The position numbers and the translations under genes were made by a program. The notes below the pieces were generated by a model. It was not told where the DNA came from. It saw nothing but the letters and a program-made list of their open reading frames with translations, and did no database searches. A stretch of 64,000 nt of DNA from Erythrobacter sp. WG (GTDB lineage Bacteria > Pseudomonadota > Alphaproteobacteria > Sphingomonadales > Sphingomonadaceae), in assembly GCF_026586795.1 (NCBI RefSeq), contig NZ_JAPFGY010000009.1, positions 39,270 through 103,269 of the forward strand, read 5' to 3'. Each line of letters starts with the position of its first letter. Positions within the stretch are counted from its first letter, which is position 1. Below are positions 15,958-25,201 of this stretch, one piece after another.

Positions 15958-17361
15958 TCAGCTCTCCAGCTGGCGCAGCAGGCTTCTGACGTCGCCGTCC
16001 ATGTCGGCATCGCGCTGGCGCAGGTCCTCGATGAGGCGCACCGCGTGGATCACCGTCGAGTGGTCGCGCCCGCCGAACTTGCGGCCGATCTCCGGGTAGG
16101 AACGCGGCGTGAGCACCTTGGAGAGGTACATCGCCACCTGCCGCGGGCGCACCACCGCGCGGGCGCGGCGCTTGGAGCTCATCTCGGAGCGGTCGATGCG
16201 GTAGAACTGGCAGACCGTGCGCTGGATCTCGTCGATGGTGATGCGGCGCCGGTTGGCCGAGAGGATGTCGGTGAGCTGCTCCTCGGCGAGTTGCAACGAG
16301 ACATCCTGGCCCGTCAGCTGCGCATAGGCGATCAGCTTGTTGAGGCCGCCCACCAGCTCGCGCACGTTGCGGGTGATGGTGCGGGCGAGGAAGTCCACGA
16401 CGTCCTCGGGCACGGAGAGTGGCGCGAAGCGGACCAGCTTGCTGACGAGGATCTTCTTCCTCAGCTCGATGTCGGCGGGCTGGATGTCGGCGACGAGGCC
16501 CATCGACAGGCGACTGAGGAGGCGCGGCTCGACCCCGTCGAGCGCCTGCGGGGCACGGTCGGCGGCGAACACCAGCCGCTTGCCCTCGGCGAGCAGCGCG
16601 TCGATCGTGTAGAGCAGCTCTTCCTGCGCGCTCGCCTTGCCGATGATGAACTGGATGTCGTCGACCAGCAGCAGGTCGAAGGACCTGAGGCGCGCCTTGA
16701 ACTCGATCGTCTGGCTCGACTTCAGCGCCTGGACGAATTCGACCATGAAGCGCTCGGCCGAGCAGTAGAAGATGCGCGCCCGGGGGTGGGCGTGGAGATA
16801 GCCGTGGCCGATCGCATGGAGCAGGTGGGTCTTGCCCTGACCCGTCGCCGCCTTGAGGTAGAGCGGCGAGAACTGCGGCTGTTCGAGCGCGGCCATGCGC
16901 TGCGCCGCGTTGCAGGCGAGGACGTTCGCCTCGCCGGTGACGAAGGCGGCGAAGGTCAGCGAGGGATCAAGGCCCACCGACGAGGTGAAGGTCGCATCGC
17001 CCAGCGCGCCTGCCGCCATGGCAATGGCGCTCGCGCCGTCGTTGGCGGGTCGGCGGCCATCGTCGAGACGCAGGTCGGGCAGCTGGCGGCGGCCCGGGTG
17101 GACCATGATGTTGACCTTGCGCACTTCCGAGCGCGCGATGCTCCAGGCGAGCTGGAGCCGGTCGTGGAAACGATCACGCACCCAGTTGGCAGAAAACTCG
17201 GTCGGCAGGTACAGGTCGAGCGTGCCGCACTCGCGGTTCAGCGCGCCCAGCTGGATCGGCTTGATCCACTGGCTGTGCAGCTGGTGGCCCAGATCCTTGC
17301 GCAGGCCCTGGCTGATATCGGACCAATCGGCGGCGAGATTAACGGCTTCGGCATCTTCCAT
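15958..17361 (-). CDS. dnaA: Chromosomal replication initiator DnaA
   Basis: AAA+ initiator of 467 residues. Domain I (WSDISQGLRKDLGHQLHSQW) is followed by a short linker and domain III with P-loop AATGQGKTHLL, Walker B LLLVDDIQFI and box VII (RLLSRLSMGLVADIQPAD). Domain IV carries the DnaA signature GGRDHSTVIHAVRLIEDL. The P-loop begins with Ala where most P-loops have Gly. ATG 17361 opens the conserved domain I; an in-frame GTG at 17415 has a better ribosome site (GGGGATGAG) and would add 18 residues. Its neighbours rpsT and mutM are the usual alphaproteobacterial dnaA context. Confidence 0.96.
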   Translation of the reverse strand: MEDAEAVNLAADWSDISQGLRKDLGHQLHSQWIKPIQLGALNRECGTLDLYLPTEFSANWVRDRFHDRLQLAWSIARSEVRKVNIMVHPGRRQLPDLRLDDGRRPANDGASAIAMAAGALGDATFTSSVGLDPSLTFAAFVTGEANVLACNAAQRMAALEQPQFSPLYLKAATGQGKTHLLHAIGHGYLHAHPRARIFYCSAERFMVEFVQALKSSQTIEFKARLRSFDLLLVDDIQFIIGKASAQEELLYTIDALLAEGKRLVFAADRAPQALDGVEPRLLSRLSMGLVADIQPADIELRKKILVSKLVRFAPLSVPEDVVDFLARTITRNVRELVGGLNKLIAYAQLTGQDVSLQLAEEQLTDILSANRRRITIDEIQRTVCQFYRIDRSEMSSKRRARAVVRPRQVAMYLSKVLTPRSYPEIGRKFGGRDHSTVIHAVRLIEDLRQRDADMDGDVRSLLRQLES

Positions 17362-17507
17362 CAGATGTTCGTCGGCATGGCGGCCGGCAACGCGCGCCTT
17401 GTCAGTCCTGTGCACAAGCTCATCCCCAATTCACACGCGGTCCGCGCAGCCATGCGGCCACGCAAACACCTTCGACATCCCACTGCGACAGGCACTGCCT
17501 TTCCCTA

Positions 17508-17530
17508 CCGCGGAATCATCGATTCCGCGG
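17508..17530. promoter_or_regulatory. 23-base palindrome upstream of dnaA
   Basis: Perfect 10-base arms CCGCGGAATC / GATTCCGCGG around ATC. It lies about 150 bases before the dnaA ATG, with no T-tract, so an operator is more likely than a terminator. The binding protein is unknown. Confidence 0.5.
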
Positions 17531-17785
17531 AACCCCCCTGTCGGCCAGTTTGTAAAACACCCGGACTGTCCCGCGCCGGGTGGAGGTCCTTGTTAGGAAG
17601 CCTCGGCGGCTTTGCGCAAGCGCGGACTTTTAAAAAAAGTGAAATATTCAGGTTGACTCGGTGCTGTGCCGCAGACTTGCGTTGAAGCCTTTGAAATTGT
17701 TGAAAAACACTCGGTCAGCCATCGCGAATCGCGAGAATTCCTAGGATTTGCTACTGAGTGGGCGGTTGCAGTTTGCACAAGCAAA

Positions 17786-17812
17786 GGGGCCGCGCCCGAA
17801 GAGCGCGGCCCC
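17786..17812 (-). terminator. rpsT intrinsic terminator
   Basis: Stem GGGGCCGCGC / GCGCGGCCCC with a 7-base loop, followed on the minus strand by TTTGC. It lies about 65 bases after the rpsT stop. Confidence 0.8.
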
Positions 17813-17878
17813 GCTAAATCCTCGAACCCTCCCGAAGCGGGAATCCTGCTTCAGGTTAGGACCGAATCGCGTCCCGAA

Positions 17879-18139
17879 TCAGAGCGTCGCGACGCGGCGC
17901 GTCAGGCGCGACATCTTGCGCGCCACGGTGTTCTTGTGGAGCACGCCACGCGCCACGCCGCGGGCCATCTCCGGCTGGGCCGCCTTGAGCGCCGCGGCAG
18001 CCGCTTCCTTGTCGCCCGCTTCGCAGGCCGCTTCGACCTTCTTGATGAAGCTGCGGATGCGGCTGATCCGCGCGCCGTTGATGGCGGCGCGGTTGGCATT
18101 GCGGATGATGCGCTTCTTGGCTTGCGGCGTATTGGCCAT
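17879..18139 (-). CDS. rpsT: 30S ribosomal protein S20
   Basis: Small-subunit protein of 86 residues that binds 16S rRNA. The N-terminus [21 protein letters not shown] and the C-terminal [16 protein letters not shown] are characteristic; it is basic and fully helical. It sits between mutM and dnaA on the same strand, the normal order. A strong hairpin terminator lies downstream. The 175-base gap to mutM probably carries its own promoter. Confidence 0.97.
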   Translation of the reverse strand: MANTPQAKKRIIRNANRAAINGARISRIRSFIKKVEAACEAGDKEAAAAALKAAQPEMARGVARGVLHKNTVARKMSRLTRRVATL

Positions 18140-18314
18140 GATGTCTCGTCTGTCTCGCGTTTGGTTCGGGGCCGCGGCAAGCGACCGGGGATGGGGTGGC
18201 GGTGTGCTCGAAAAAGGGCGAGCGGACGCAGGGCCCAACCGCCGGAAAGCGGCGCACATAGTCAGAATGGCCCCGAAGGTCAACGATTCCCTTGGAGCCT
18301 TGCGCGAGCGGGCC

Positions 18315-19130
18315 TCACTTCTGGCAAACGGGACAGTACCATGTGCTGCGCCCGCCCTGCGCGATGCGCCTGATCGTCCCGCCGTCCGCGCGCCGACAGG
18401 GCTCGCCGTCGCGGCCGTAGACGTCGAAGGAAGAGGCGAAGTAGCCGAGCTCGCCATCGGGCCGGGCATAGTCGCGCAAGGTCGAGCCGCCGTCGCGGAT
18501 CGAGGCCTCGAGCACCGCGACGATCGCGGGCACGAGCCTTGCAAGCTGCGGCCCGGTGACCTTGCCAGCGGGCTTGGTGGGCCGGATGCCCGCCCGCCAC
18601 AGCGCCTCGCACACGTAAATATTGCCGAGCCCGGCGACGATCCGCTGGTCGAGGAGGGCGAGCTTGATCGAGAGCACCTTGCCCTTCAGCGCGGCCTTGA
18701 GATGCGCCGCCGTCAGCCCCGGCCCCAGCGGCTCCGGCCCGAGCGCGGCGAACTGCGGCCAAGCCTCCAGCGCCTCGGTCGCCACCAGGTCGACCGAACC
18801 GAAGCGCCGCGGATCGCACAGCGCGAAGCGGTGCGCGGCGGTGTCTAGCAGCAGGTGATCGTGGCTGTCCGGCGTCTCGGGATCGATCCGCCAGCGCCCG
18901 CTCATACCGAGGTGGAAGATCATCGTCATGTCGCGGTCGAGGTGCACGAGGCCGTACTTGGCCCGCCGCCCGAGCGCGGTGATGGTGGCGCCAGTCATCA
19001 CCTGCACGAGATCGGCGGGGAAGGGGCGGCGCAGGTCCGCGCGGTTCAGCGTCACGCGGGTGATCCGCTCGCCCTCGAGGAACCGGGCGAGGCCGCGGAC
19101 GGTGGTCTCGACTTCGGGGAGTTCAGGCAT
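18315..19130 (-). CDS. mutM: Formamidopyrimidine-DNA glycosylase (zinc finger lacks one Cys)
   Basis: Fpg/MutM of 271 residues, which removes 8-oxoguanine and other oxidised purines. It has the catalytic N-terminus [13 protein letters not shown], the lysine loop RRAKYG, the H2TH region ([21 protein letters not shown]) and the C-terminal [13 protein letters not shown]. The usual C4 zinc finger is odd. The first knuckle reads [11 protein letters not shown], where one would expect a second Cys two to four residues after the first. The rest of the protein looks intact, so it may bind zinc differently or not at all. It is divergent from ubiE. Confidence 0.94.
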   Translation of the reverse strand: MPELPEVETTVRGLARFLEGERITRVTLNRADLRRPFPADLVQVMTGATITALGRRAKYGLVHLDRDMTMIFHLGMSGRWRIDPETPDSHDHLLLDTAAHRFALCDPRRFGSVDLVATEALEAWPQFAALGPEPLGPGLTAAHLKAALKGKVLSIKLALLDQRIVAGLGNIYVCEALWRAGIRPTKPAGKVTGPQLARLVPAIVAVLEASIRDGGSTLRDYARPDGELGYFASSFDVYGRDGEPCRRADGGTIRRIAQGGRSTWYCPVCQK

Positions 19131-19307
19131 CTTGCTTGTGTTCGCTTTCGCTCACGGACCGCGCCGCCGGCTCCCCGGCCCTTCCGACCGGAGCCTACCG
19201 GGACATCATCCGGGTGGAAGGGCGGGGGGCGGGCGGCGCGGCGAACGCAACTCCGATTGCCTCTATCACCCTTTGCCTATGGGGCAATTCCCTCTAGGGA
19301 ACCGCGC

Positions 19308-20063
19308 ATGAGCGACACCACCGACGAAACCGTCTCCTTCGGCTACCAGCAAGTCACCCCGCAGGAAAAGACCCGCAAGGTCGGCGAGGTCTTCTCCAGC
19401 GTCGCGAAGAAGTACGACATCATGAACGATGCGATGTCGGGCGGGATGCACCGGCTGTGGAAGGACCGCTTCGTGCGCCGCGTGAAGCCCCGGCCCGGCG
19501 AGCAGATCCTCGACATGGCGGGCGGCACCGGGGACATCGCGTTCCGCATGGCCGCCCGCGGCGCGCACATCACGGTCGCCGACATCAACCAGGACATGCT
19601 CGACGTCGGCGCCGAACGCGCGCTGGAGCGGGGTTTCTCGGAGGAGGACGGCAGCCTCGTCTTCACCCGCCAAAACGCCGAGGAGGTGACCTTTGCCTCG
19701 AACAGCTTCGACGCCTACACCATCGCCTTCGGCATCCGGAACGTCACCCACATCGACCGCGCCCTGAAGGAGGCGCTCAGGGTGCTGCGCCCCGGCGGGC
19801 GGTTCTTCTGCCTCGAGTTCTCGACCGTCGAGTGGTCGGGGCTGAAGGAGGCCTACGACCTCTATTCCGAGCACCTGCTGCCGCGCATGGGCCAGGCGAT
19901 CGCGGGGGACGCGGATTCCTACCGCTATCTCGCCGAATCGATCCGCAAGTTCCCGCCGATGCCGGCCTTCGAGCAGATGATCGCCGGCGCGGGCTTCGCC
20001 AACACCCGGGTCGAGCCGATCATGGGCGGGCTGGTGGCGATCCATTCGGGGTGGAAGATTTGA
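19308..20063 (+). CDS. ubiE: Demethylmenaquinone/2-methoxy-6-polyprenyl-benzoquinol methyltransferase
   Basis: SAM-dependent C-methyltransferase of ubiquinone synthesis, 251 residues. Conserved blocks are KVGEVFSSVAKKYDIMNDAMS, the SAM-binding ILDMAGGTGDIAFRMA, FGIRNVTHIDRALKEALRVL with LRPGGRFFCLEFS, and the C-terminal GGLVAIHSGWKI. ATG 19308 is chosen as the first start before the conserved N-terminus. It is followed by a palindromic repeat and then ubiB, so the pair forms a quinone-synthesis group. Confidence 0.96.
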   Translation: MSDTTDETVSFGYQQVTPQEKTRKVGEVFSSVAKKYDIMNDAMSGGMHRLWKDRFVRRVKPRPGEQILDMAGGTGDIAFRMAARGAHITVADINQDMLDVGAERALERGFSEEDGSLVFTRQNAEEVTFASNSFDAYTIAFGIRNVTHIDRALKEALRVLRPGGRFFCLEFSTVEWSGLKEAYDLYSEHLLPRMGQAIAGDADSYRYLAESIRKFPPMPAFEQMIAGAGFANTRVEPIMGGLVAIHSGWKI

Positions 20064-20081
20064 GCGGTGCGCCTGAATTCT

Positions 20082-20198
20082 CCCCTCCCGCTCGCGGGAG
20101 GGGCCGGGGGTGGGCGTGGGCCGTAGCGGCCCACCCCGCTGCGACTAGGCTCGCCTGCGGCTCGCCAAGTCTCGCTGCCCCTCCCGCAAGCGGGAGGA
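20082..20198. repeat. Composite palindromic repeat between ubiE and ubiB
   Basis: The left unit is CCCCTCCCGC-TC-GCGGGAGGGG (20082-20103) and the right unit is CCCCTCCCGC-AA-GCGGGAGG (20178-20197). Between them is GTGGGCC-gtagc-GGCCCAC (about 20116-20134). The outer hairpin unit is the same as in the repeat after dnaA. This looks like a dispersed sphingomonad element that separates ubiE from ubiB. Confidence 0.75.
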
Positions 20199-20209
20199 GG
20201 TAGGGCATC

Positions 20210-21766
20210 ATGACCTCCTCTCTCGTCCACCTCTCCCGCCTGTTCCGCTGGGGCGTCACGCTCGCGCGGCGTCGCGCGCTGGTGGGGATCGAGAACGATC
20301 CCAACGCGCCCGCCGCCGTGCGCCAGTTCGTCCGCCTCGCGCGCCTCGCAACGATGACCGGCAAGCGCGGCAAGCCCGACTATGCGGGCGCCTTCCGCGC
20401 CATCGGCCCGGCGGCGATCAAGCTCGGGCAGAGCCTCGCCACCCGGCCCGACCTCGTCGGCGAGGAGGCGGCGAACAACCTCCTGTCCCTTCAGGACAGT
20501 CTCCCCCCCGTACCCTTTGCGCAAATCCGCGCCGCCATCGAATCGAGCTTCGGCCAGTCGCTCGAGAACCTCTTTGCCGAGATCGACCCCGAGCCGGTCG
20601 GCGCGGCCAGCATCGCGCAGGTCCACAAGGCCGTCACGACCGACGGACGCAAGGTCGCGGTCAAGGTGCTGCGCCCGGGCATCCGCGAGAAGTTCGCGCG
20701 CGATATCCAGACCTATGAATGGGCGGCCGCCCATGTCGAGCAGATGGGCGGCGAGGCGCAGCGCCTGCGCCCGCGCCTGACCATCGCCAATTTCAAGCGC
20801 TGGACCAATTCCGAGCTCGACCTGAGGCGCGAGGCCGCCTCGGCTTCCGAACTCGCCGAGCAGATGGCGGGCGTCCCCGGCTACCGTATCCCGCAGATCG
20901 ACTGGGACCGCACCAACGGGCGGGTGATGACGGTCGAATGGATCGACGGGATCAAGATCAGCCGCACCGACGAGCTGCGCGCGCGCGGCCACGACCTCGC
21001 CGCGATCTCCGAGCGGCTCGTCATCAGCTTTCTCACCCAGGCGATCAGCACCGGCTTCTTCCACGCCGACATGCACCAGGGGAACCTGTTCGTGGAGGAC
21101 GACGGCACGATCGTCGCCATCGACTTCGGGATCATGGGCCGCATCGACCGCCGCGCGCGCCAATGGCTCGCCGAGATCCTCTACGGTCTCACCACCGGCA
21201 ACTACCAGCGAGTCGCCGAGATCCATTTCGAGGCGCAATACGTGCCCTCCTACCACTCGGTCGGCGAATTCGCGACGGCGCTGCGCGCCGTGGGCGAGCC
21301 GATGCGGGGCAAGCCTGTGAAGGAGCTTTCGGTCGGTCAGATGCTCGACGGGCTCTTCGCCATCACCCGCGACTTCGACATGCAGACCCAGCCGCACCTG
21401 CTGCTGCTGCAAAAGACGATGGTGATGGTCGAAGGCATCGCCACCCAGCTCAACCCCGACATCAATATGTGGGACACCGCCGCACCCTATGTGCGCGAAT
21501 GGATCCGTGACGAGCTGGGGCCGGAAGCGGCGCTCGCTCAGCGCATCAAGGACGATACCGAGACCCTGCTGCGCCTGCCGGGACTGATCCGCCGGCTGGA
21601 GGAGAAGTTCCCGCCGAAGGGCGGGGCACCCGAAGCGCCGCCGCTCCCCGAGATCGTGCTGCTCACCGACAAGCGCGAGGGGAGCGGCTGGTTCGGCTAT
21701 CTCGTGGCCGCGCTGGCAGGCGGGGGCGCGATGTGGGGCGCATTGGCAGCCGGCTGGATCGGATGA
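20210..21766 (+). CDS. ubiB: Ubiquinone biosynthesis ATPase/kinase-like protein UbiB
   Basis: ABC1/ADCK-family atypical kinase of 518 residues supporting ubiquinone synthesis at the membrane. The family-specific KxGQ motif is in AAIKLGQSLATRPDLV, and the Ala-rich nucleotide loop is GAASIAQVHKA. The catalytic segment is FHADMHQGNLFV, and the metal-binding DFG is in AIDFGIMGRID. Two C-terminal hydrophobic segments end the protein (GYLVAALAGGGAMWGALAAG). It overlaps the next gene by 4 bases. Confidence 0.95.
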   Translation: MTSSLVHLSRLFRWGVTLARRRALVGIENDPNAPAAVRQFVRLARLATMTGKRGKPDYAGAFRAIGPAAIKLGQSLATRPDLVGEEAANNLLSLQDSLPPVPFAQIRAAIESSFGQSLENLFAEIDPEPVGAASIAQVHKAVTTDGRKVAVKVLRPGIREKFARDIQTYEWAAAHVEQMGGEAQRLRPRLTIANFKRWTNSELDLRREAASASELAEQMAGVPGYRIPQIDWDRTNGRVMTVEWIDGIKISRTDELRARGHDLAAISERLVISFLTQAISTGFFHADMHQGNLFVEDDGTIVAIDFGIMGRIDRRARQWLAEILYGLTTGNYQRVAEIHFEAQYVPSYHSVGEFATALRAVGEPMRGKPVKELSVGQMLDGLFAITRDFDMQTQPHLLLLQKTMVMVEGIATQLNPDINMWDTAAPYVREWIRDELGPEAALAQRIKDDTETLLRLPGLIRRLEEKFPPKGGAPEAPPLPEIVLLTDKREGSGWFGYLVAALAGGGAMWGALAAGWIG

Positions 21767-22878
21767 CGCGGGCCTCGCGCGCATCGCTCCTCGAGCGGTG
21801 GGACGCGCTGGGACGGCCTTTCGCACGATTGCCGCGCCGGGGCGCGATGCTGATGCTGGCGGCGCTCGCGGCAGCGATGGCGTGGAGTGCCTTCGCGGTC
21901 GTGCCCCGAGGCGGCGATGCAGCCACGACGAGCGCCTCCTCGAGCGCGGCCTCCGCGCCGCGGAAAGGCAGCGGCGACCTTGCCCTCTACGCCGCCATCC
22001 ACGCCCGAATGGCGAGGGGCGAGGGCTATTACGACGCCGCATTCGCCGAGCACCGCGCGCGCAATTACCCCACGCAACCTTTCGTCGCGGTGCGCCTGCC
22101 GACGCTGGCATGGCTCCAGATCGCGGTGGGGCTTGGGGGGGTGCGCTATTGTATGATCGGGCTGGTCGCGGCGAGCCTCTTCGCGCTGCATCGTGGTTTG
22201 CGGGGCATCGCGGCGTGGCACGAGGAGGCGCTTGCGCTGGTGATCCTGGCGCTGGGCGGGGCGGCGGTGATGGCTCTACGCGCGGGGCTGATCCACGAGC
22301 TGTGGGCGGGACTGTGTCTGACCCTCGCGCTGCTGCTCTACCGCGAACACCGCTGCGCGCCGGCACTCCTCGCCGCCGCGGGCGCGTTGGCGGTGCGCGA
22401 GCTGGCGCTGCCCTTCGTCCTGCTGTGGCTGGCCTTCGCCCTCGCCGGCAAGCGCTGGCGCGAGGCGGCGGGGGTGGTGGGGCTGCTCCTGGCCTTTGCT
22501 GTCGGCATGGCGCTGCACTTCATGGCGGTGGATGCCCTGCGCCTGCCGGGCGATCCCGTCTCGCAGGGGTGGAGCGCTTTCGCCGGTGCCGCCCTGCCCC
22601 TCACCGCGGTGTGGCGGCTGACCGGGCTTCACGACCTGCCGCTCGCGCTCGGTGCGCCGCTGGCGATCCTCCCGCTGCTTGGATGGCTTTCGCTCGGCGG
22701 CCGCTTGGGGCTGCTCGCCGCGCTGTGGTTTGCAGGGCTCGGCCTGATGACAGCGCTGTTCGCGCGGCCCGAGAATTACTACTGGGTGCAGCTGGCCCTG
22801 CCCGCCTACGGCATCGGCCTCGCCTTCGCCCCCCGCGCGCTCGGCGAACTTGTGCGCGCGGCGGCAAGGCAAACTTAA
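21763..22878 (+). CDS. Multi-pass membrane protein, glycosyltransferase-39-like topology, unknown
   Basis: A 371-residue integral membrane protein with about nine hydrophobic segments. After the first helix, a long periplasmic loop contains GSGDLALYAAIHARMARGEG and YYDAAFAEHRARNYPTQPF. This is reminiscent of the first loop of lipid-linked sugar transferases (GT-C), which carry a catalytic acid there. The last loop has ENYYWVQLALPAYG. The sugar-transfer role is only suggested. ATG 21763 overlaps the ubiB stop (ATGA), so the two are coupled. A small hairpin follows the gene. Confidence 0.75.
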   Translation: MTRASRASLLERWDALGRPFARLPRRGAMLMLAALAAAMAWSAFAVVPRGGDAATTSASSSAASAPRKGSGDLALYAAIHARMARGEGYYDAAFAEHRARNYPTQPFVAVRLPTLAWLQIAVGLGGVRYCMIGLVAASLFALHRGLRGIAAWHEEALALVILALGGAAVMALRAGLIHELWAGLCLTLALLLYREHRCAPALLAAAGALAVRELALPFVLLWLAFALAGKRWREAAGVVGLLLAFAVGMALHFMAVDALRLPGDPVSQGWSAFAGAALPLTAVWRLTGLHDLPLALGAPLAILPLLGWLSLGGRLGLLAALWFAGLGLMTALFARPENYYWVQLALPAYGIGLAFAPRALGELVRAAARQT

Positions 22879-22882
22879 CCAA

Positions 22883-22906
22883 GCTTTGCGAAGGCTGATG
22901 CAAAGC
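22883..22906 (+). terminator. Small hairpin after the membrane protein gene
   Basis: GCTTTGC / GCAAAGC arms with a 10-base loop just after the stop and 47 bases before coaBC. There is no T-tract; it is an attenuator or weak terminator at best. Confidence 0.35.
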
Positions 22907-22952
22907 ACTATGTCTGTCACCCCAAGGGCGAGGCGCGAGAGGCGGTAGCACA

Positions 22953-24620
22953 ATGAGCGTTGCGGAAGCGGACGCCGGTCACGGTCCGCGCATCCTGCTG
23001 GTCGTCGGCGGCGGCATCGCGGCCTACAAGGCCTGCGAGCTCGTGCGCCTGATCCGCAAGGGCGGCGGCGAGGTGACCTGCGTGCTCACCAAGGGCGGGC
23101 AGCAGTTCGTCACGCCCATGTCCCTCGCCGCGCTGAGCGAGAACCAGGTCTACACCAACCTCTTCGACCTCAAGAACGAGGCGGAGATGGGGCATATCCA
23201 GCTCTCGCGCGAGGCTGATCTCGTGGTCGTCTGCCCGGCGACCGCGGACCTTGTCGCCAAGATGGCGAACGGGATCGCCGACGATCTGGCGACGACGCTG
23301 ATCCTCGCCACCGACAAGCCGGTGATGGCGGTGCCGGCGATGAACGTCAGGATGTGGGAACACGCCGCCACGCAGCGCAACATCGAATTGCTGAAAGCCG
23401 CCGGCGTCACCGTGCTCCACCCCGACAAGGGCGCGATGGCCTGCGGCGAGTTCGGCTATGGCCGCCTGCCCGAACCCGAGGCGATCTGGCACGCGATTGC
23501 CGACCATTTCGGCATCGCCGTGCCCGAGCCCCAGCCGCAGCTCGCGCCACCGCTTTTCGAAGTCGAGGCGCTCGAGCCCGAGGAGGAGGATGACGGCGCT
23601 GCCGCCATGCCCGAAGGCAAACTCGGCGGTTTCCTGTCGCGCATCATCCCGCGCTCCACCGCCAAGCGCAGCCATGCCGAGATCGAGGCCGAATACGAGG
23701 ATCTCCCCGCGCCCGACCTTGCCGATTTCCCGCTGCCCGAGGCCGAGCCCGCCCCCGATTTCGCGCCCGATTTTTCCGGTCCGCTGCTGGCCAAGAAAGG
23801 CAAGGCCGGCGCCGCCCCGCCGATCGACCTCGCCGCGCTCAACCACGTCATCGACCCGCGCAAGGCCCCGCCCGAACAGCTCGCCCCGGCCGTGCCCGAC
23901 CCCATCGAGGCAGAGCTCGGCGCCGTGGCGGAGGGCGCGGACTTCGGCATCGCCGCATCGCACCGTCCGCTTGCCGGGCGGCACGTTCTGGTCACCGCCG
24001 GGCCGACCTGGGAGGCGCTGGACCCGGTGCGCTACATCGCCAACCGATCGAGCGGGAAGCAGGGCTTCGCCATCGCCGCCGCCGCCGCCGCGCTGGGCGC
24101 GCGGGTGACATTGGTGGCAGGGCCGGTCGCCCTGAAGACCCCGGCGGGCGTGCGCCGCGTCGATGTCGAGAGCGCGCTCGACATGGCCGAGGCGGTGCGC
24201 CGCGCGCTTCCCGCCGATGTCGCGGTGATGGTCGCCGCTGTTGCCGACTGGCGCCCGAAGGACTACCGGGCCGAGAAGATCAAGAAACGCGGCGACGCCC
24301 CGCCGGCGCTGATGCTGACCGAGAACCCCGACATCCTCACCAACCTTGCCGGGGCCCCGCGCCGCCCGGAACTGGTGATCGGCTTTGCCGCCGAGACCGA
24401 CAACGTGCTCGAACACGCCAAGGCGAAGCGCAAGCGCAAGGGCGCCGACTGGATTGTCGCCAACGATGTTTCGGGGGACGTGATGGGCGGCGACAACAAC
24501 CGCGTCGCGATCATCAGTGCCGACGGGGTCGAGACGCTCGAGGAAATGCCCAAGGCTGCCGTTGCCATGGCGCTGGTCGAGCGGATCGCCGCATCGCTGC
24601 GTGCCGAGGCCGCCGAGTGA
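22953..24620 (+). CDS. coaBC: Bifunctional CoaBC with an unusually long interdomain linker
   Basis: Phosphopantothenoylcysteine decarboxylase/synthetase of coenzyme A synthesis. The CoaC half (1-190) has the flavin-binding GGGIAAYKA, the [10 protein letters not shown] motif and the catalytic Cys in [13 protein letters not shown]. The CoaB half (340-555) has [20 protein letters not shown] and KIKKRGD. Typical proteins have about 400 residues; this one has 555. The extra stretch is an acidic, Pro/Ala-rich linker (about 192-338) with segments such as [11 protein letters not shown] and [19 protein letters not shown]. It is presumably disordered, and the frame is intact. It overlaps dut by 4 bases. 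Confidence 0.95.
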   Translation: MSVAEADAGHGPRILLVVGGGIAAYKACELVRLIRKGGGEVTCVLTKGGQQFVTPMSLAALSENQVYTNLFDLKNEAEMGHIQLSREADLVVVCPATADLVAKMANGIADDLATTLILATDKPVMAVPAMNVRMWEHAATQRNIELLKAAGVTVLHPDKGAMACGEFGYGRLPEPEAIWHAIADHFGIAVPEPQPQLAPPLFEVEALEPEEEDDGAAAMPEGKLGGFLSRIIPRSTAKRSHAEIEAEYEDLPAPDLADFPLPEAEPAPDFAPDFSGPLLAKKGKAGAAPPIDLAALNHVIDPRKAPPEQLAPAVPDPIEAELGAVAEGADFGIAASHRPLAGRHVLVTAGPTWEALDPVRYIANRSSGKQGFAIAAAAAALGARVTLVAGPVALKTPAGVRRVDVESALDMAEAVRRALPADVAVMVAAVADWRPKDYRAEKIKKRGDAPPALMLTENPDILTNLAGAPRRPELVIGFAAETDNVLEHAKAKRKRKGADWIVANDVSGDVMGGDNNRVAIISADGVETLEEMPKAAVAMALVERIAASLRAEAAE

Positions 24621-25075
24621 GCGCAACTGTCGATGTCCAGGTTAAGCGCCTGCCGCATGGGGCGGGCCTGCCGCTCCCGGCCTATGCCACCGCGGGCGCG
24701 GCGGGGATGGACGTGGTGAGTGCCGAGACCGTGACCCTTGCCCCCCGCGCGCGCCACGCGGTCGCCACCGGCCTCGCGCTGGCGATCCCGCCGGGTTACG
24801 AGATTCAGGTGCGCCCGCGCTCGGGGCTCGCATTGAAGCACGGCATCAGCGTGCCCAACACGCCCGGCACGATCGATTCGGACTATCGCGGCGAACTAAA
24901 GGTGATCCTCATCAACCTCGGGGATGAGCCCTTCGCCATCCAGCGCGGCGACCGCATCGCCCAGCTGGTTCTCGCGCCGGTGGTGCAGGCGGCGTGGGCC
25001 GAGGTGGCGGAGCTTGATTCGACCGGGCGAGGCGAGGGCGGCTTTGGCTCGACCGGGGGCCACGCAAGGCTCTGA
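24617..25075 (+). CDS. dut: Deoxyuridine 5'-triphosphate nucleotidohydrolase
   Basis: Trimeric dUTPase of 152 residues keeping uracil out of DNA. Its motifs I-V are visible: [10 protein letters not shown] (I), [11 protein letters not shown] (II), [16 protein letters not shown] (III), [11 protein letters not shown] (IV) and the C-terminal [13 protein letters not shown] (V). The start is GTG 24617 within the GTGA overlap with the coaBC stop. The coaBC-dut pair is common in alphaproteobacteria. Confidence 0.97.
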   Translation: MSATVDVQVKRLPHGAGLPLPAYATAGAAGMDVVSAETVTLAPRARHAVATGLALAIPPGYEIQVRPRSGLALKHGISVPNTPGTIDSDYRGELKVILINLGDEPFAIQRGDRIAQLVLAPVVQAAWAEVAELDSTGRGEGGFGSTGGHARL

Positions 25076-25201
25076 ACGCCTCGCCCGGAAAAATCGCACC
25101 GCCTGTCGCCAGTCACTTGTCAACCGGATTGGTTGAGTTATCTTTAGGCCCGTCGGACCATACCAATGGACGGCCATTCACGCCCTTCAAGGAGCGCCGA
25201 C

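Larger units (their letters stand above)
17362..17878. other. dnaA-rpsT intergenic region (promoter region, no gene seen)
   Basis: About 500 bases without a credible gene, holding the dnaA control region and the rpsT terminator. Features seen are a 23-base perfect inverted repeat (17508-17530), an AT-rich tract with a small hairpin (17626-17640) and flanking A/T-rich sequence to 17650, and DnaA-box-like words (TGTGCACAA at the GTG candidate start; TTTGCACAA near 17772). No cluster of consensus TTATNCACA boxes is present, so I do not call an origin. Confidence 0.6.

Noticed and set aside
17531..17560. GGAAC word upstream of dnaA as an EcfG promoter
   Set aside because: It points away from dnaA, and no CGTT-like box lies 16-17 bases downstream.
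17362..17878. Replication origin next to dnaA
   Set aside because: Only scattered DnaA-box-like words and one short AT-rich tract are present; in many alphaproteobacteria oriC lies elsewhere.
19925..22366. Very long minus-strand frame over ubiB
   Set aside because: It is antisense to a clear ubiB gene. The predicted product is Arg/Ala/Asp-rich without domains, as expected for the shadow of a GC-rich gene.
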